Part shown: one piece after another, positions 8,930-18,609 of the stretch
How positions within the stretch are numbered: the first letter of the stretch is position 1
Layout: every line of letters starts with the position of its first letter
Assembly (NCBI RefSeq): GCF_014472395.1
Contig: NZ_JACSZW010000002.1
Location: 310,001-374,000 of the forward strand
DNA: 64,000 bases
Reading direction: 5' to 3'
Source: Pedobacter sp. N36a
GTDB lineage: Bacteria; Bacteroidota; Bacteroidia; Sphingobacteriales; Sphingobacteriaceae
The notes under the pieces: model-generated
Databases searched by the model: none
The model's input: only the letters and a program-made list of their open reading frames with translations
Told to the model about the DNA's origin: nothing
Program-made: the position numbers and the translations under genes

Positions 8930-9622
8930 ATGGTTATAGGGAACATGTTTAGGGGAAACGCGCGATACTTTTTGTTAATACTGGTTTTATGTGTTTTTTC
9001 CTCCTGTTTTCAGATTATAGAAGAGATTAATATGGCCGCTGATGGTTCTGGTACTGTTAATTTAACCCTTAATTTAAGTGCGAGCAAAACTAAGGTGGCT
9101 TCTTTAATGCTGTTAGACAGTGTAAATGGCTATAAGGTTCCAAGCAAGCAGCAGATTCAGAAAGAAATGGAGGAGGCCGTTGCTTATCTGAGAAAATCTC
9201 ATGGGATTAGCAATGTTAAAAAAACTATGGATTTTGAGAATTACATCGCTACGGTCAGCTTTGCTTTCAAAAACGTCTCAAACATCAATCATGTCAACCA
9301 AAACGTATTGAAGAAGTTAAAAATCAGAGCTATCAACAATTCTTCTTATAGCTTTAGTCCGGAAACCGGGATTTTTCAACGTAAATACTTGCCTGCAAAA
9401 GAAGCTTTGGTGGAATATAATAAACTGAAACCGGAGGTTAAAAATGTATTTAAAGAAGCGAGCTATACGAGTATTTATCGCTTTGAAAGACCAGTTGCTG
9501 TAAATACAAATCCTTTATCGAAAATATCAAAAACGAAGAAAGCGGTCATGCTAAACGCGGGTATCATGGGATTGATTAATGGGAAAACCAATATTTCTAA
9601 TCAAATTACACTTGCAAAGTAA
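8930..9622 (+). CDS. Predicted lipoprotein of unknown function
   Basis: This 230-residue protein has a short basic start, the hydrophobic segment YFLLILVLCVF and a lipobox ending FSSC, so it should be lipid-anchored. An internal ATG at 8945 is an equally good start. The mature part begins FQIIEEINMAADGSGTVNL; the acidic EEI-x(5)-DGSGT pattern resembles LppM-like or DUF-type envelope proteins. No catalytic motif is visible. It lies directly upstream (44 bp) of the DUF4836 gene and the following membrane-anchored protein, and the three probably form one operon of envelope proteins of unknown role. Confidence 0.7.
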   Translation: MVIGNMFRGNARYFLLILVLCVFSSCFQIIEEINMAADGSGTVNLTLNLSASKTKVASLMLLDSVNGYKVPSKQQIQKEMEEAVAYLRKSHGISNVKKTMDFENYIATVSFAFKNVSNINHVNQNVLKKLKIRAINNSSYSFSPETGIFQRKYLPAKEALVEYNKLKPEVKNVFKEASYTSIYRFERPVAVNTNPLSKISKTKKAVMLNAGIMGLINGKTNISNQITLAK

Positions 9623-9666
9623 CTATCTTTTATATCTACTATCTATTTAAAACACCTATACAAAAC

Positions 9667-11676
9667 ATGAATTATTATTTTAAATCTGCAATTGCTGGAT
9701 CATTTTTATTGGGCACGCTTGCAGTAAATGCCCAGGATCTTTCCCGTAAAATCCCCGCAGATGCGTTAGCGGTTGCTACTATCAAAGGTGGAAATTTAAC
9801 ACAGTTGATGTCTGTAACTGAATTAAATCAAAGTTTTTTTGGGAAAAAGCTAATGGAAGAATTAGCTAAAGATCAACAAGCTGATTTTCGAGGAATAGCC
9901 GATTTCGGATTTAACCTTTCTTCCGATTTCTATTATTATAATCAAAGCAACGACAGTGTAAGTTATAATTGTTTCCTGCTCCCAGTTAAAGACGCAGCCA
10001 AAATTGACCTGTTATTTTCGAAACGAGGAAAGAAGTTTACACTTAAAGACCAAGTAAGATCTTACTTTAATATAGATTCTACAGAGATGGTTCATTGGAA
10101 TGGCGAGATGTTATTTTCTGTAATTCCTACTGAAAAAACAGCTTATTTCAACCGTCCGGAAGTTAGAGAGCGATTTGGTTTATCAAAAATTGATGAAGTT
10201 AGCTTGTATCCAGCTACTGCTGATTCTACGGTGGTCATGGATGCTGCAACTGCAACCGCAGCTGTGGAGGAGCAAGAGGAAATCGTAACTCCGGAACCAG
10301 TCAAGAAAAAACATTCTATTCCGGCTAAGAATCGCTCAAAAAAGTCCAAGCTTAAAGGAAAAAAAACCGCGGCAAAAAACTATAAGAAGAAGCCAATACG
10401 AAAGAAAGTCGTAGCAGAGCAGGAAGAAACAGAGGAAATGGGCGCAGCAATCGATATGGTTGCCGTTGATTCTGCTTATACTGAAAATGATGGTGTAGAG
10501 GATAATTCTTTCTTTTATGATATCAAATTGAAAAAAGGGGTACTTGCGAAATGGACAGCAAAAATGAGCGATGATTTTTTTGCAGGTAAGAGTCAGGGTT
10601 CAATTTTAAGCAATGCAGATTTTACTAAAAGTGTAGACCATAATGCTGAAGTTACCATCTGGATTTCTGGAGTAGAGAAGCTGAGTAATGCTTATTTGCC
10701 TTTAGATTATTTTAAAGGAGTTAATTTTATGGGTGGTTATGGTACCGCCAATGCTAAATTATTCCTTGAAGATCAGTTGATCAAGATGAGTTCTGCGATG
10801 ACATTTAATGATGATATGGGTAGCGTTTTGAGAAAAGTGCATCAAAGAAAGTTGAACAAGAAATTTTTGAAATATGTAAATGAAGATCAAATGATCGGGT
10901 ATATGGCTTATGCTATGGATACTAAAGCCTATTTGCAAGAATATCCTAAATTGATTTCTAAAATTTACGGCTCAGTGTATGCTGATGAAATTGGGATGGC
11001 TACCGACTTATTTTCTTTATTGCTGGATGAAGAAGCAATAGGGAAAGTAATCAAAGGAGATGGTATTTTCATTTTCAATGGCTTGTCGCAAAAAGAGGTT
11101 TCTTATAAGTCTTATGACTATAATGAAGATAACTTTGAGACGACAGAGGTGATGAAAACAAAGAAAGAAACTTTGCCTGACTTCCTGATGATGATTTCTA
11201 CAGAAGATACACGTTTGATAGACAAATTGATCGCTTATGGCGTGAAAAAAGAATTGGTAAAAAATAACAATAGCTACTACGAGATTTCTATTCCTAAAAG
11301 TCCGATGGCATTGTATTTTACGATCAAAGATGGGGTGATTTTTTTGAGCACGAACGGACAGGAGATGCAGCAGATTGTGAACAATACTTTTATCGCAAAA
11401 CTGAATGCTAAGCATAAAAAGGCATTATTGGGTAATAATTACGCCGCCTATTTCAGTCCTAAAAAGCTAGCAGGTAAAATACCTGCCGAAGAATTGGGCA
11501 AATTAGCAAAAGTGGAGAAGACCAATAAAACACTAAATGCAATGGGTGATATTTATATCAGATCTTTTCCTATGAAAGGGAATACGTTTTCTGCAGAAGT
11601 TAGTATGGATCTTCCTGCCGGTCATAAAAATGCTTTGAAATACCTGTTCTCGATTAGTGAGGATCTTCAAAAATAA
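9667..11676 (+). CDS. DUF4836-family secreted protein with Lys-rich insert
   Basis: This 669-residue protein has a clear signal peptide (cleavage after VNA, residue 22). It starts the mature chain with LSRKIPADALAVATIKGGNL, the typical opening of DUF4836 proteins of Bacteroidota. The family's function is unknown. Residues about 205-260 form a low-complexity stretch that begins acidic (EEQEEIVTPEPVKKK) and becomes strongly Lys/Arg-rich, splitting the domain in two halves. The C-terminal half contains repeated beta-rich segments. Its stop is 10 bp before the next gene's ATG, so they are co-transcribed. No metal or nucleophile motif is obvious. Confidence 0.75.
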   Translation: MNYYFKSAIAGSFLLGTLAVNAQDLSRKIPADALAVATIKGGNLTQLMSVTELNQSFFGKKLMEELAKDQQADFRGIADFGFNLSSDFYYYNQSNDSVSYNCFLLPVKDAAKIDLLFSKRGKKFTLKDQVRSYFNIDSTEMVHWNGEMLFSVIPTEKTAYFNRPEVRERFGLSKIDEVSLYPATADSTVVMDAATATAAVEEQEEIVTPEPVKKKHSIPAKNRSKKSKLKGKKTAAKNYKKKPIRKKVVAEQEETEEMGAAIDMVAVDSAYTENDGVEDNSFFYDIKLKKGVLAKWTAKMSDDFFAGKSQGSILSNADFTKSVDHNAEVTIWISGVEKLSNAYLPLDYFKGVNFMGGYGTANAKLFLEDQLIKMSSAMTFNDDMGSVLRKVHQRKLNKKFLKYVNEDQMIGYMAYAMDTKAYLQEYPKLISKIYGSVYADEIGMATDLFSLLLDEEAIGKVIKGDGIFIFNGLSQKEVSYKSYDYNEDNFETTEVMKTKKETLPDFLMMISTEDTRLIDKLIAYGVKKELVKNNNSYYEISIPKSPMALYFTIKDGVIFLSTNGQEMQQIVNNTFIAKLNAKHKKALLGNNYAAYFSPKKLAGKIPAEELGKLAKVEKTNKTLNAMGDIYIRSFPMKGNTFSAEVSMDLPAGHKNALKYLFSISEDLQK

Positions 11677-11686
11677 CCGCATACGA

Positions 11687-13078
11687 ATGAAATTGACATT
11701 AAAAATATCAGCAACAATACTTCTATTGTTGCTGATTTCTGTTTTTGGATATTTGCAATTTCGGGAATCCCGTTCTTATCAGCTGCAAGTGGCTAAAGAC
11801 GCTAGTATGGTTTATAAGTTAAGTGTGGATGGTTTATTAAAAACCATGGCTGCAGATTTTGTTGGAAATCCAAGTTACTATTTGAAAGGTAATGAAAAAG
11901 TAAACGTCAGACCTGACTTTTCTTTACCGGCTAATATATTTGCTTATTCACTGAAAAAAATGGCCCCGAGCACTCTTTTTTCTAGGGTAGCCTTATCTGA
12001 TACGACTGGATTATCCGCTTATTTAAAGCGGACTTTAAAGATTAAAGATTTTACTGTTAGCGCTTCAAAAGATCAAATGATTAGTTCAAATGCAGCAGGT
12101 AGAACTGTAGGTACTTCTTCAGATCGTAAATTAACGGTTTTATATAATGGAGAAGTCTTGGCCATTGCGTTTTCTTTTGAAAGAGAAGCAGTATTAGAAG
12201 AGTTGAATAACATTCTTGATCAGAAAGATAGGATGGTAGACACAGCTACAATAATGCTTGCTTTGAAAAAAGCAAAGGGTCATCTGAGCTGGACGGCCAC
12301 AGGATATGGGGGCGAGATTAACTTCAAAGATGGGCGAGCGGAAATTAAAGGTAGCTTCCCCATAGAAGGATTGGTTGTCCCTGATCAGCCATCCTGCAGC
12401 GTTCAATTTGCCGAGAGTGCCCTCGTCAAAGTTTGGGTAAATGCAAGTCTCCAAACAGCTCAGTTACCGAAATCGCTGACTATAAATGAAATTACTCTTT
12501 CAGCTGATACATTGTTGAAATCATACCTGGGGTTTTCAGCATTCGAAATGGGGCCTGCTGTTACACAAAGGGATTCGATTATAACTTATGAATATAATGA
12601 TGATTTTGAAAAAGTGGCAACCGTTCAACTGAAAACGGTAACCGTGCCCTATTTAAAGTTAAGCATGGCAGCTAGGACTAGGGATTTACAAGGTTACCTT
12701 GAAGAAAGTCAAATCATCGGTACCTTTGATAGGCAGGTTCAAGCTAATTCAGTGAAAACGGAGGATCTATTGAATAAGGATTTATTTCCTCTATATCAGG
12801 TATTCAGTAAACAACAAGAGAATACTTGGCAGTTGAGTACGCTAAAAAATGATCCAATAAAAGTTGTGTCAGGGAGGAATGCAGCGTTTTTTTCTGCAAC
12901 AGTTGATTTTAGTGGCATTAAAACGCAGAACCTGTTCCCACTATTAAATGATTGGATTAAGCATTATACCCATTTAAAAATTACGGCGTCCAAGCTGGAC
13001 GATAAGACGGCCAGATTAACTGGAAAGCTAGAGTTTCAAGACCAAAACATCAATGCTTTTACACAGTTGTTTCGCTAA
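11687..13078 (+). CDS. Membrane-anchored protein of unknown function
   Basis: About 463 residues from ATG 11687; an in-frame GTG at 11657 would overlap the previous gene and is less likely. The N-terminus (MKLTLKISATILLLLLISVFG) is a single membrane anchor or uncleaved signal; the remainder is predicted outside the cytoplasm and rich in beta strands. I recognise no domain. It begins 10 bp after the DUF4836 gene and ends at a strong bidirectional terminator. Like the DUF4836 protein, it has a duplicated-looking architecture with two halves. Both may be parts of the same envelope structure; that is inference only. Confidence 0.65.
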   Translation: MKLTLKISATILLLLLISVFGYLQFRESRSYQLQVAKDASMVYKLSVDGLLKTMAADFVGNPSYYLKGNEKVNVRPDFSLPANIFAYSLKKMAPSTLFSRVALSDTTGLSAYLKRTLKIKDFTVSASKDQMISSNAAGRTVGTSSDRKLTVLYNGEVLAIAFSFEREAVLEELNNILDQKDRMVDTATIMLALKKAKGHLSWTATGYGGEINFKDGRAEIKGSFPIEGLVVPDQPSCSVQFAESALVKVWVNASLQTAQLPKSLTINEITLSADTLLKSYLGFSAFEMGPAVTQRDSIITYEYNDDFEKVATVQLKTVTVPYLKLSMAARTRDLQGYLEESQIIGTFDRQVQANSVKTEDLLNKDLFPLYQVFSKQQENTWQLSTLKNDPIKVVSGRNAAFFSATVDFSGIKTQNLFPLLNDWIKHYTHLKITASKLDDKTARLTGKLEFQDQNINAFTQLFR

Positions 13079-13114
13079 AATTTTCCTCATTATTTAAGGG
13101 GATTATTCAATTGT

Positions 13115-13157
13115 CTAAAAAACAGGCTTTTAATCTATATTAAATCCTGTTTTTTAG
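13115..13157. terminator. Bidirectional terminator
   Basis: Perfect 12-bp arms CTAAAAAACAGG (13115-13126) and CCTGTTTTTTAG (13146-13157) around a 19-nt loop, with T runs on both strands. It ends the envelope operon before tetR. Confidence 0.8.
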
Positions 13158-13206
13158 TATTTGACAAATTAATGATGCGATTATCAAGACATCTATTTAC
13201 ATTTGC

Positions 13207-13235
13207 TTAACAGTGTTAAATTATTTACACTATTT
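13207..13235. promoter_or_regulatory. Putative TetR operator upstream of tetR
   Basis: TTAACAGTGTTAA (13207-13219) is a palindrome around its central base, followed by a degenerate second part (ATTATTTACACT). The same element recurs twice before the efflux operon at 13996 and 14078. It ends 14 bp before the tetR ATG, which suits autorepression. Confidence 0.65.
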
Positions 13236-13248
13236 TATTTTCTAAAAC

Positions 13249-13848
13249 ATGGGCAGTAAAGAACGCATACAACGATTAAAAGAGGATACAAGACTCAATA
13301 TATTGGATGCTGCGCTAGAAATCGTGAAAGAAGATGGCTGGCAATCGCTCAGCATGAGAAAGATTGCTGATAAAATTGAGTATACCGCACCTATTATTTA
13401 TGAGTATTTCACTAATAAAGAGGGGATTTTACTGGAATTAACCAGAAAAGGATATGTGATTCTATTGCAGGAATTGAAAGCAGCGAAGGCGCAACACGAA
13501 TTACCACAGGACCAATTAGAAGGCATGTGGATGGCCTATTGGGACTTTGCTTTTAAATACAAAGAGTTGTATCAATTGATGTATGGTGTAGACATGAGCT
13601 GCTGCGAGGTAATGAAAGCCTTTCCAGAAGCAGAAGCTACTACAAATATCATTTGTGACACCATAAAAGAACTCATGGTTGCTGATCCAGTAGATGATGA
13701 TTTAGTTTGTAGGAAATACTTCACTTTTTGGTCTGTAGTTCATGGATTAATTTCTATTAACTTTGTACGTAAAGGAACAGATAATATGACAAATCAACAC
13801 ATCCTTAGAGATGCACTCAAGGGAATTATAAAATATGTTAACGATTAA
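13249..13848 (+). CDS. TetR/AcrR-family transcriptional regulator of the RND efflux operon
   Basis: This 199-residue protein has an N-terminal helix-turn-helix (about residues 14-60; ILDAALEIVKEDGWQSLSMRKIA, split here by position, then YTAPIIYEYFTNKEGIL). A C-terminal ligand-binding helical domain of the TetR_C type follows. It lies immediately upstream of and in the same direction as the adaptor-pump-channel operon, separated by a strong terminator. Three near-identical palindromic elements flank it, one before its own start and two before the adaptor gene. It is therefore very probably an autorepressor and the efflux repressor. The inducing ligand is unknown. Confidence 0.9.
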   Translation: MGSKERIQRLKEDTRLNILDAALEIVKEDGWQSLSMRKIADKIEYTAPIIYEYFTNKEGILLELTRKGYVILLQELKAAKAQHELPQDQLEGMWMAYWDFAFKYKELYQLMYGVDMSCCEVMKAFPEAEATTNIICDTIKELMVADPVDDDLVCRKYFTFWSVVHGLISINFVRKGTDNMTNQHILRDALKGIIKYVND

Positions 13849-13942
13849 AGTCTCGGTTCAAAAATTAATATTCAAATGGTACGAGGCTGTTAGAGGCCTT
13901 CCTATTAAAAGGATTTAAATAATAGACATCCTATTTAAAAAA

Positions 13943-13992
13943 CCTTTAGATAAAAAAACGGATTTAATTTAATCCGTTTTTTTATCTAAAGG
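13943..13992. terminator. Perfect 22-bp inverted repeat, bidirectional terminator
   Basis: The 22-nt arms (13943-13964 and 13971-13992) are exactly complementary and enclose the 6-nt loop TAATTT. Each arm contains a run of seven A or T. It separates tetR from the efflux operon. An arm this long is unusual for a simple terminator. Confidence 0.8.
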
Positions 13993-13995
13993 TAC

Positions 13996-14025
13996 TTAAC
14001 ACTGTTAAATTACTTAAACCTGTTA
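13996..14025. promoter_or_regulatory. Putative TetR operator, distal copy before the efflux operon
   Basis: TTAACACTGTTAA (13996-14008) is followed by ACTTAAACCTGTTA (14012-14025). Spacing and sequence match the copy at 14078-14107 and the reversed copy before tetR. Confidence 0.65.
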
Positions 14026-14077
14026 TTTGCCTTTCAAAAAGGGCATTGTGGGACAATTGAATAAAATTATTAATGGA

Positions 14078-14107
14078 TTAACGCTGTTAAATCACTTAAG
14101 TCTGTTA
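14078..14107. promoter_or_regulatory. Putative TetR operator, proximal copy before the efflux operon
   Basis: TTAACGCTGTTAA (14078-14090) is followed by ACTTAAGTCTGTTA (14094-14107), 102 bp before the chosen ATG of the adaptor gene. The two copies are 82 bp apart start to start, about eight helical turns, so cooperative binding on one DNA face is possible. Confidence 0.65.
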
Positions 14108-14209
14108 GTTGAAATCTAAATTAAATATATCATGCAAAATAACCCTCCATCTATTAGCAATCCCGGATCCAGCGATTGGTCCCCAATTAATAAACCTTTT
14201 AACAACATT

Positions 14210-15346
14210 ATGAAATCTATACTTTTACTCTCAACAGCGGCATTTTTATTCGGATGTGCCGCTGAGCCAGCAACGGAAATTGCTGCTCCAGCACCTTCAT
14301 TACCAGTGGTTTCTATCAGCCAATCTGCGGAAACCACTTACTCGGAGTACCCAGCATCCTTACAAGGTGTGGTAGATCTTGAAATTCGTCCTCAGGTAGG
14401 AGGAGCATTGGAGCAGATTTATGTAAATGAAGGCGCTCTGGTTCATGCTGGACAACCTTTATTTAAAATCAATGCACTTCCATTTTTAGAACAGTTAAAC
14501 AATGCTAAAGCAAATCAACGTGCAGCAGCAGCAGCAGTATTAAATACGCAGTTAGAAATTGATAAGCTGATACCTTTGGTACAAAATAAAGTAGTTTCTG
14601 ATTTTCAATTGAGAACCGCTAAAACTGCCCATCAAATTGCACTGGCAAACGTTGCACAGGCAAAAGCCAGTGTTGGAACTGCACAAATTAATATGGGATA
14701 CACTTTGATTAAAGCTCCAGTTAGTGGTTACATTGGTCGTTTGCCTAAAAAGCAAGGAAGTTTAGTTTCGCCAACAGACCCACTGCCTTTAACTAATTTG
14801 TCGGATGTGCATGAAATACGTGTTTATTTTTCTTTAGGTGAAGCTGATTTTATGAACTTTAAAGCGAAATTTCCATCGGCCGCTGCCAATGGAAACCTTA
14901 AAAATCTAGCTCCGGTATCGTTGATTTTATCGGATAACACAGTTTATGCTCAGCAAGGTAAAATCGATATGGTTGACGGGCAGTTTGATAAAAACACAGG
15001 CTCTATTACGCTGAGGGCTAGCTTTCCTAATGCATCTGGACTATTGAGATCTGGGAATACCGGAAAAGTAAGGTTGAGTCTGGAACACAACGATGCCATG
15101 TTAGTTCCACAATCTGCGACGGTAGAAGTGCAGGATAAAGTGTTCGTTTATACAGTTGATCAGCACAACAAAGTGGCCAAACAACCGATTAAAGTGGTTG
15201 GAACCAGTGGCACGAATTACCTCATTAAAGAAGGATTGAAATCAGGCGACCGTATTGTTTCTAAAGGATTTGAAATCCTGAAAGATGGAGACGCGATTGT
15301 TCCTGAAGCATCTAATGAAAAAACACCAAAAATTGCCGCTAACTAA
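14210..15346 (+). CDS. RND efflux periplasmic adaptor lipoprotein (MFP family)
   Basis: About 378 residues from ATG 14210, which gives a perfect lipoprotein signal (MKSILLLSTAAFLFGC). The ATG at 14132 would bury that signal inside the protein. The mature part contains the barrel-sandwich hybrid (EIRPQVGGALEQIYVNEGALVHAGQPLFKI, residues about 55-85 by position), an alpha-hairpin rich in Ala and Gln, the second half-motif MGYTLIKAPVSGYIGRL, and C-terminal beta-barrel domains. It bridges the inner-membrane pump and the outer-membrane channel. The pump gene starts 8 bp downstream. The family is the AcrA/MexA type. Confidence 0.93.
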   Translation: MKSILLLSTAAFLFGCAAEPATEIAAPAPSLPVVSISQSAETTYSEYPASLQGVVDLEIRPQVGGALEQIYVNEGALVHAGQPLFKINALPFLEQLNNAKANQRAAAAAVLNTQLEIDKLIPLVQNKVVSDFQLRTAKTAHQIALANVAQAKASVGTAQINMGYTLIKAPVSGYIGRLPKKQGSLVSPTDPLPLTNLSDVHEIRVYFSLGEADFMNFKAKFPSAAANGNLKNLAPVSLILSDNTVYAQQGKIDMVDGQFDKNTGSITLRASFPNASGLLRSGNTGKVRLSLEHNDAMLVPQSATVEVQDKVFVYTVDQHNKVAKQPIKVVGTSGTNYLIKEGLKSGDRIVSKGFEILKDGDAIVPEASNEKTPKIAAN

Positions 15347-15354
15347 CAATAGTC

Positions 15355-18300
15355 ATGTTTAAGATATTCATACAAAGACCGGTCCTAGCCACAGTAATCT
15401 CGATTCTATTAGTGATTTTCGGGCTACTTGGACTTTCAAAATTACCACTACAACAGTTCCCTGATATTGCACCGCCCGCGGTTCAGGTAACCGCCCTATA
15501 TCCGGGGGCAAATGCGGAGACTGTATTGAGAGCTGTCGCACCATCATTGGAAGAGTCGATCAATGGAGTAGAAGGCATGAGTTACCTGAGTTCTACCGCT
15601 AGTAATGATGGATCATTAGTGATTACTGTTTACTTTAAATTGGGAACAAATCCAGATCAGGCCGCAGTAAATGTGCAGAACAGGGTGGCTCAAGCAACTA
15701 GTCAGCTTCCTACAGAGGTTGTTCAGGCGGGTGTTTCTACCGCTAAGCAACAGAACAGTTTGATCATGGTTCTCGATATGTATACTGACAATGAAACTGA
15801 GTACGATCAGACCTTCTTGGCCAATTATGCTCAGATCAACCTGATTCCAGAAATCAAAAGGATTCCTGGTGTAGGTTCTGCCAGTATTTTCGGTGGAAAT
15901 AAAGATTACTCGATGCGTATTTGGTTGAATCCTTCACAAATGGCGAGTTACAACCTGATGCCGAATGAAGTGATGGCTGCCATCCAGAATAAAAACGTAG
16001 AAGCTGCTCCGGGGAAATTTGGAGAAAGCAGCAAAAATGCATTTGAATACGTTATTAAGTATAAAGGAAAGCTGAATCAGCCAAAAGATTATGAGAATAT
16101 GGTGATCCGTTCTAATGCGGACGGTTCTATTTTGAGGCTGAAAGATGTAGCAAGGGTTGAGTTTGGCGCTTATACCTACGGAAGTTTAACCCGTATTAAT
16201 GGTAAACCCGGAATTGATGTTGGTATTTTACAATTGGCAGGTTCTAATGCCAATGAAATTCAGATCAAAATTCAGGATTTCATGAAAAAAGCAGAGAGGG
16301 ATTTTCCAAAAGGAGTGAAATATGATGTGTTGTATAGTACCAAAGTATCTTTAGACCAGTCCATTGATCAGGTAAAACACACGTTGATTGAAGCCTTCAT
16401 CTTGGTATTCATTGTAGTGTTTATCTTCCTTCAGGATTTCCGTTCGACATTGATTCCTGCTATTGCAGTTCCGGTGGCGATTATTGGGACGTTTTTCTTC
16501 ATGCAGTTATTCGGTTTCTCGATCAATTTACTGACTTTATTTGCATTAGTATTGGCCATTGGTATTGTTGTGGATGACGCGATTGTAGTTGTAGAGGCAG
16601 TTCATGCGAAGATGGAACAACAGCATTTGCCTCCAAAAGAAGCAACAGCCTCAGCGATGCAGGAAATTACAGGTGCCATCATTTCAATTACCTTGGTGAT
16701 GTCGGCCGTATTTTTACCTGTAGGTTTCATGGAAGGCTCAACAGGCGTGTTTTACAGACAGTTTGCTTTTACCCTGGCTATTGCCATTGTCATTTCAGCA
16801 GTAAATGCCCTGACATTAAGTCCAGCTTTATGTGCTTTGTTCTTAAAAGATAACCACTCCAATAAAATAGAAGGAACTAAGCGTACATTTTCAGAACGTT
16901 TCTTTTTAGGATTCAACACAGGTTTTAATAGCTTGACTAGTAAATACATTAGGAGTCTTAGGTTCCTTATTCGCTTTAAGTGGATTGGCTTAGTTGGACT
17001 TTTGCTGATTACGCTTTCTACCGTATGGATGGTAAAGAAAACGCCAACAGGATTTATTCCTTCTGAAGATCAGGGATTTATTGCTATCGCGTTATCGATG
17101 CCAGCAGGCGCTTCTTTAGAGCGTACTACAGAAGCACTTAAATCTGCAGAGAAAATCTTAATGCCATTAGAATCCAACCGCTTGCTGAATGTGCTTTCTG
17201 GTTTTAACATTATGACCCAAAGTACCAGCCCTTCGGCAGGTGTAGCCTTCGTATTGTTAAAACCAACAGAAGAACGCGGTAAATTGAAAGACATCAATGA
17301 TATCATGAATGACATTAGAACCAAATTAGCCAGCGTGAAAGGTGCCAGCTTTTTTGTTTTCACTTTTCCAACGGTTCCAGGTTTCAGTAACGTAGATGGA
17401 TTAGACTTGGTGTTACAGGATAAAACTGGAGGTAAACTGGATAAATTCAGCGGTATCGGCTATAACTTCATCGGACAATTGATGAAACGTAAGGAGATTG
17501 CAGTGGCATTTACCACCTTTAAGGCGGATTATCCCCAGTTAGAATTGAAAATAGATGAGGAGAAAGCGGAACAACTTGGCATCAATGTAAAAGATATCCT
17601 GCAAACGATGCAGGCTTATTTTGGTAGTGCACAGGCTTCAGATTTCAATCGCTTTGGTAAATATTATCGTGTAATGGTACAGGCAGATATTGCAGATCGC
17701 GCGGATGCTTCAGCAATGGACGCTGTATATGTTAAAAATAAGCAAGGGGAGATGGTACCGATTAATACAGTGGCCACCTTATCCAGGGTATATGGTGCGG
17801 AAACAGCATCCCGATATAATTTGTTTAATTCAATTGGTGTAAATGCCATTGCTAAACCTGGTTATAGTTCTGGAGATGCTATTAAAGCAGTGGAAGAAGT
17901 GGCGAAAAAACACCTTCCTTCAGGGTATTCATTTGAGTTCTCAGGATTGACAAAAGAAGAAATTTCTTCGGGTGGACAGTCTACTGTCATTTTCATGTTA
18001 TGTTTGATCTTTGTTTACTTCTTATTAGCTGCTCAATATGAGAGTTATATCCTGCCGTTAGCAGTGGTGCTTTCTATACCAGCAGGCGTATTCGGCGTAT
18101 TTGTAGCCATTGGGGTTACTGGAATTGAAAACAACATTTACGTGCAGGTAGCCTTGGTCATGCTGATTGGTTTGCTGGCGAAGAATGCGATTCTGATTGT
18201 AGAATACGCTGTTCAACGTAGAAAAGCTGGAAAAACATTGGTCTCTGCAGCTTTAGAGGCAGCTAAGTTACGTTTGCGTCCGATCATTATGACTTCGTTG

Positions 18301-18546
18301 GCATTTATTGTAGGATTGATTCCGATGATGAGTGCTACTGGTCCATCTGCTATGGGTAATCACTCGATCAGTATCGGCGCTGCCGGAGGAATGGTATCTG
18401 GAGTAGTACTGGGCTTATTCATCATTCCAGTATTGTTTGTCATCTTCCAGTATTTACAAGAAAAAGTAAGTGGCAAACCTCAATTGGCAGAAGAAATAAA
18501 AAATGGTGTAAGTATTAAGCCTGATGCAACAATTATTTATTCTTAA
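15355..18546 (+). CDS. RND multidrug efflux pump, HAE1 family permease
   Basis: This 1063-residue inner-membrane transporter of AcrB type pumps hydrophobic or amphiphilic compounds using proton influx. It begins MFKIFIQRPVLATVIS and has 12 membrane segments in two homologous halves, each with a large periplasmic loop. The proton relay pair is visible in TM4 (GIVVDDAIVVVEAV, near residue 408), and TM10 holds the conserved Lys in LLAKNAILIVEYA. The TM7 exit motif GFIPSEDQG is present. It forms a tripartite complex with the adaptor (8 bp upstream) and the TolC-like channel (63 bp downstream). It should be under TetR control. Confidence 0.96.
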   Translation: MFKIFIQRPVLATVISILLVIFGLLGLSKLPLQQFPDIAPPAVQVTALYPGANAETVLRAVAPSLEESINGVEGMSYLSSTASNDGSLVITVYFKLGTNPDQAAVNVQNRVAQATSQLPTEVVQAGVSTAKQQNSLIMVLDMYTDNETEYDQTFLANYAQINLIPEIKRIPGVGSASIFGGNKDYSMRIWLNPSQMASYNLMPNEVMAAIQNKNVEAAPGKFGESSKNAFEYVIKYKGKLNQPKDYENMVIRSNADGSILRLKDVARVEFGAYTYGSLTRINGKPGIDVGILQLAGSNANEIQIKIQDFMKKAERDFPKGVKYDVLYSTKVSLDQSIDQVKHTLIEAFILVFIVVFIFLQDFRSTLIPAIAVPVAIIGTFFFMQLFGFSINLLTLFALVLAIGIVVDDAIVVVEAVHAKMEQQHLPPKEATASAMQEITGAIISITLVMSAVFLPVGFMEGSTGVFYRQFAFTLAIAIVISAVNALTLSPALCALFLKDNHSNKIEGTKRTFSERFFLGFNTGFNSLTSKYIRSLRFLIRFKWIGLVGLLLITLSTVWMVKKTPTGFIPSEDQGFIAIALSMPAGASLERTTEALKSAEKILMPLESNRLLNVLSGFNIMTQSTSPSAGVAFVLLKPTEERGKLKDINDIMNDIRTKLASVKGASFFVFTFPTVPGFSNVDGLDLVLQDKTGGKLDKFSGIGYNFIGQLMKRKEIAVAFTTFKADYPQLELKIDEEKAEQLGINVKDILQTMQAYFGSAQASDFNRFGKYYRVMVQADIADRADASAMDAVYVKNKQGEMVPINTVATLSRVYGAETASRYNLFNSIGVNAIAKPGYSSGDAIKAVEEVAKKHLPSGYSFEFSGLTKEEISSGGQSTVIFMLCLIFVYFLLAAQYESYILPLAVVLSIPAGVFGVFVAIGVTGIENNIYVQVALVMLIGLLAKNAILIVEYAVQRRKAGKTLVSAALEAAKLRLRPIIMTSLAFIVGLIPMMSATGPSAMGNHSISIGAAGGMVSGVVLGLFIIPVLFVIFQYLQEKVSGKPQLAEEIKNGVSIKPDATIIYS

Positions 18547-18609
18547 GCCATCTTTAACATCACCAGTTCAGTGGTCGATTAAAACGCTAACTGTAAAAGA
18601 CAAATCAAA

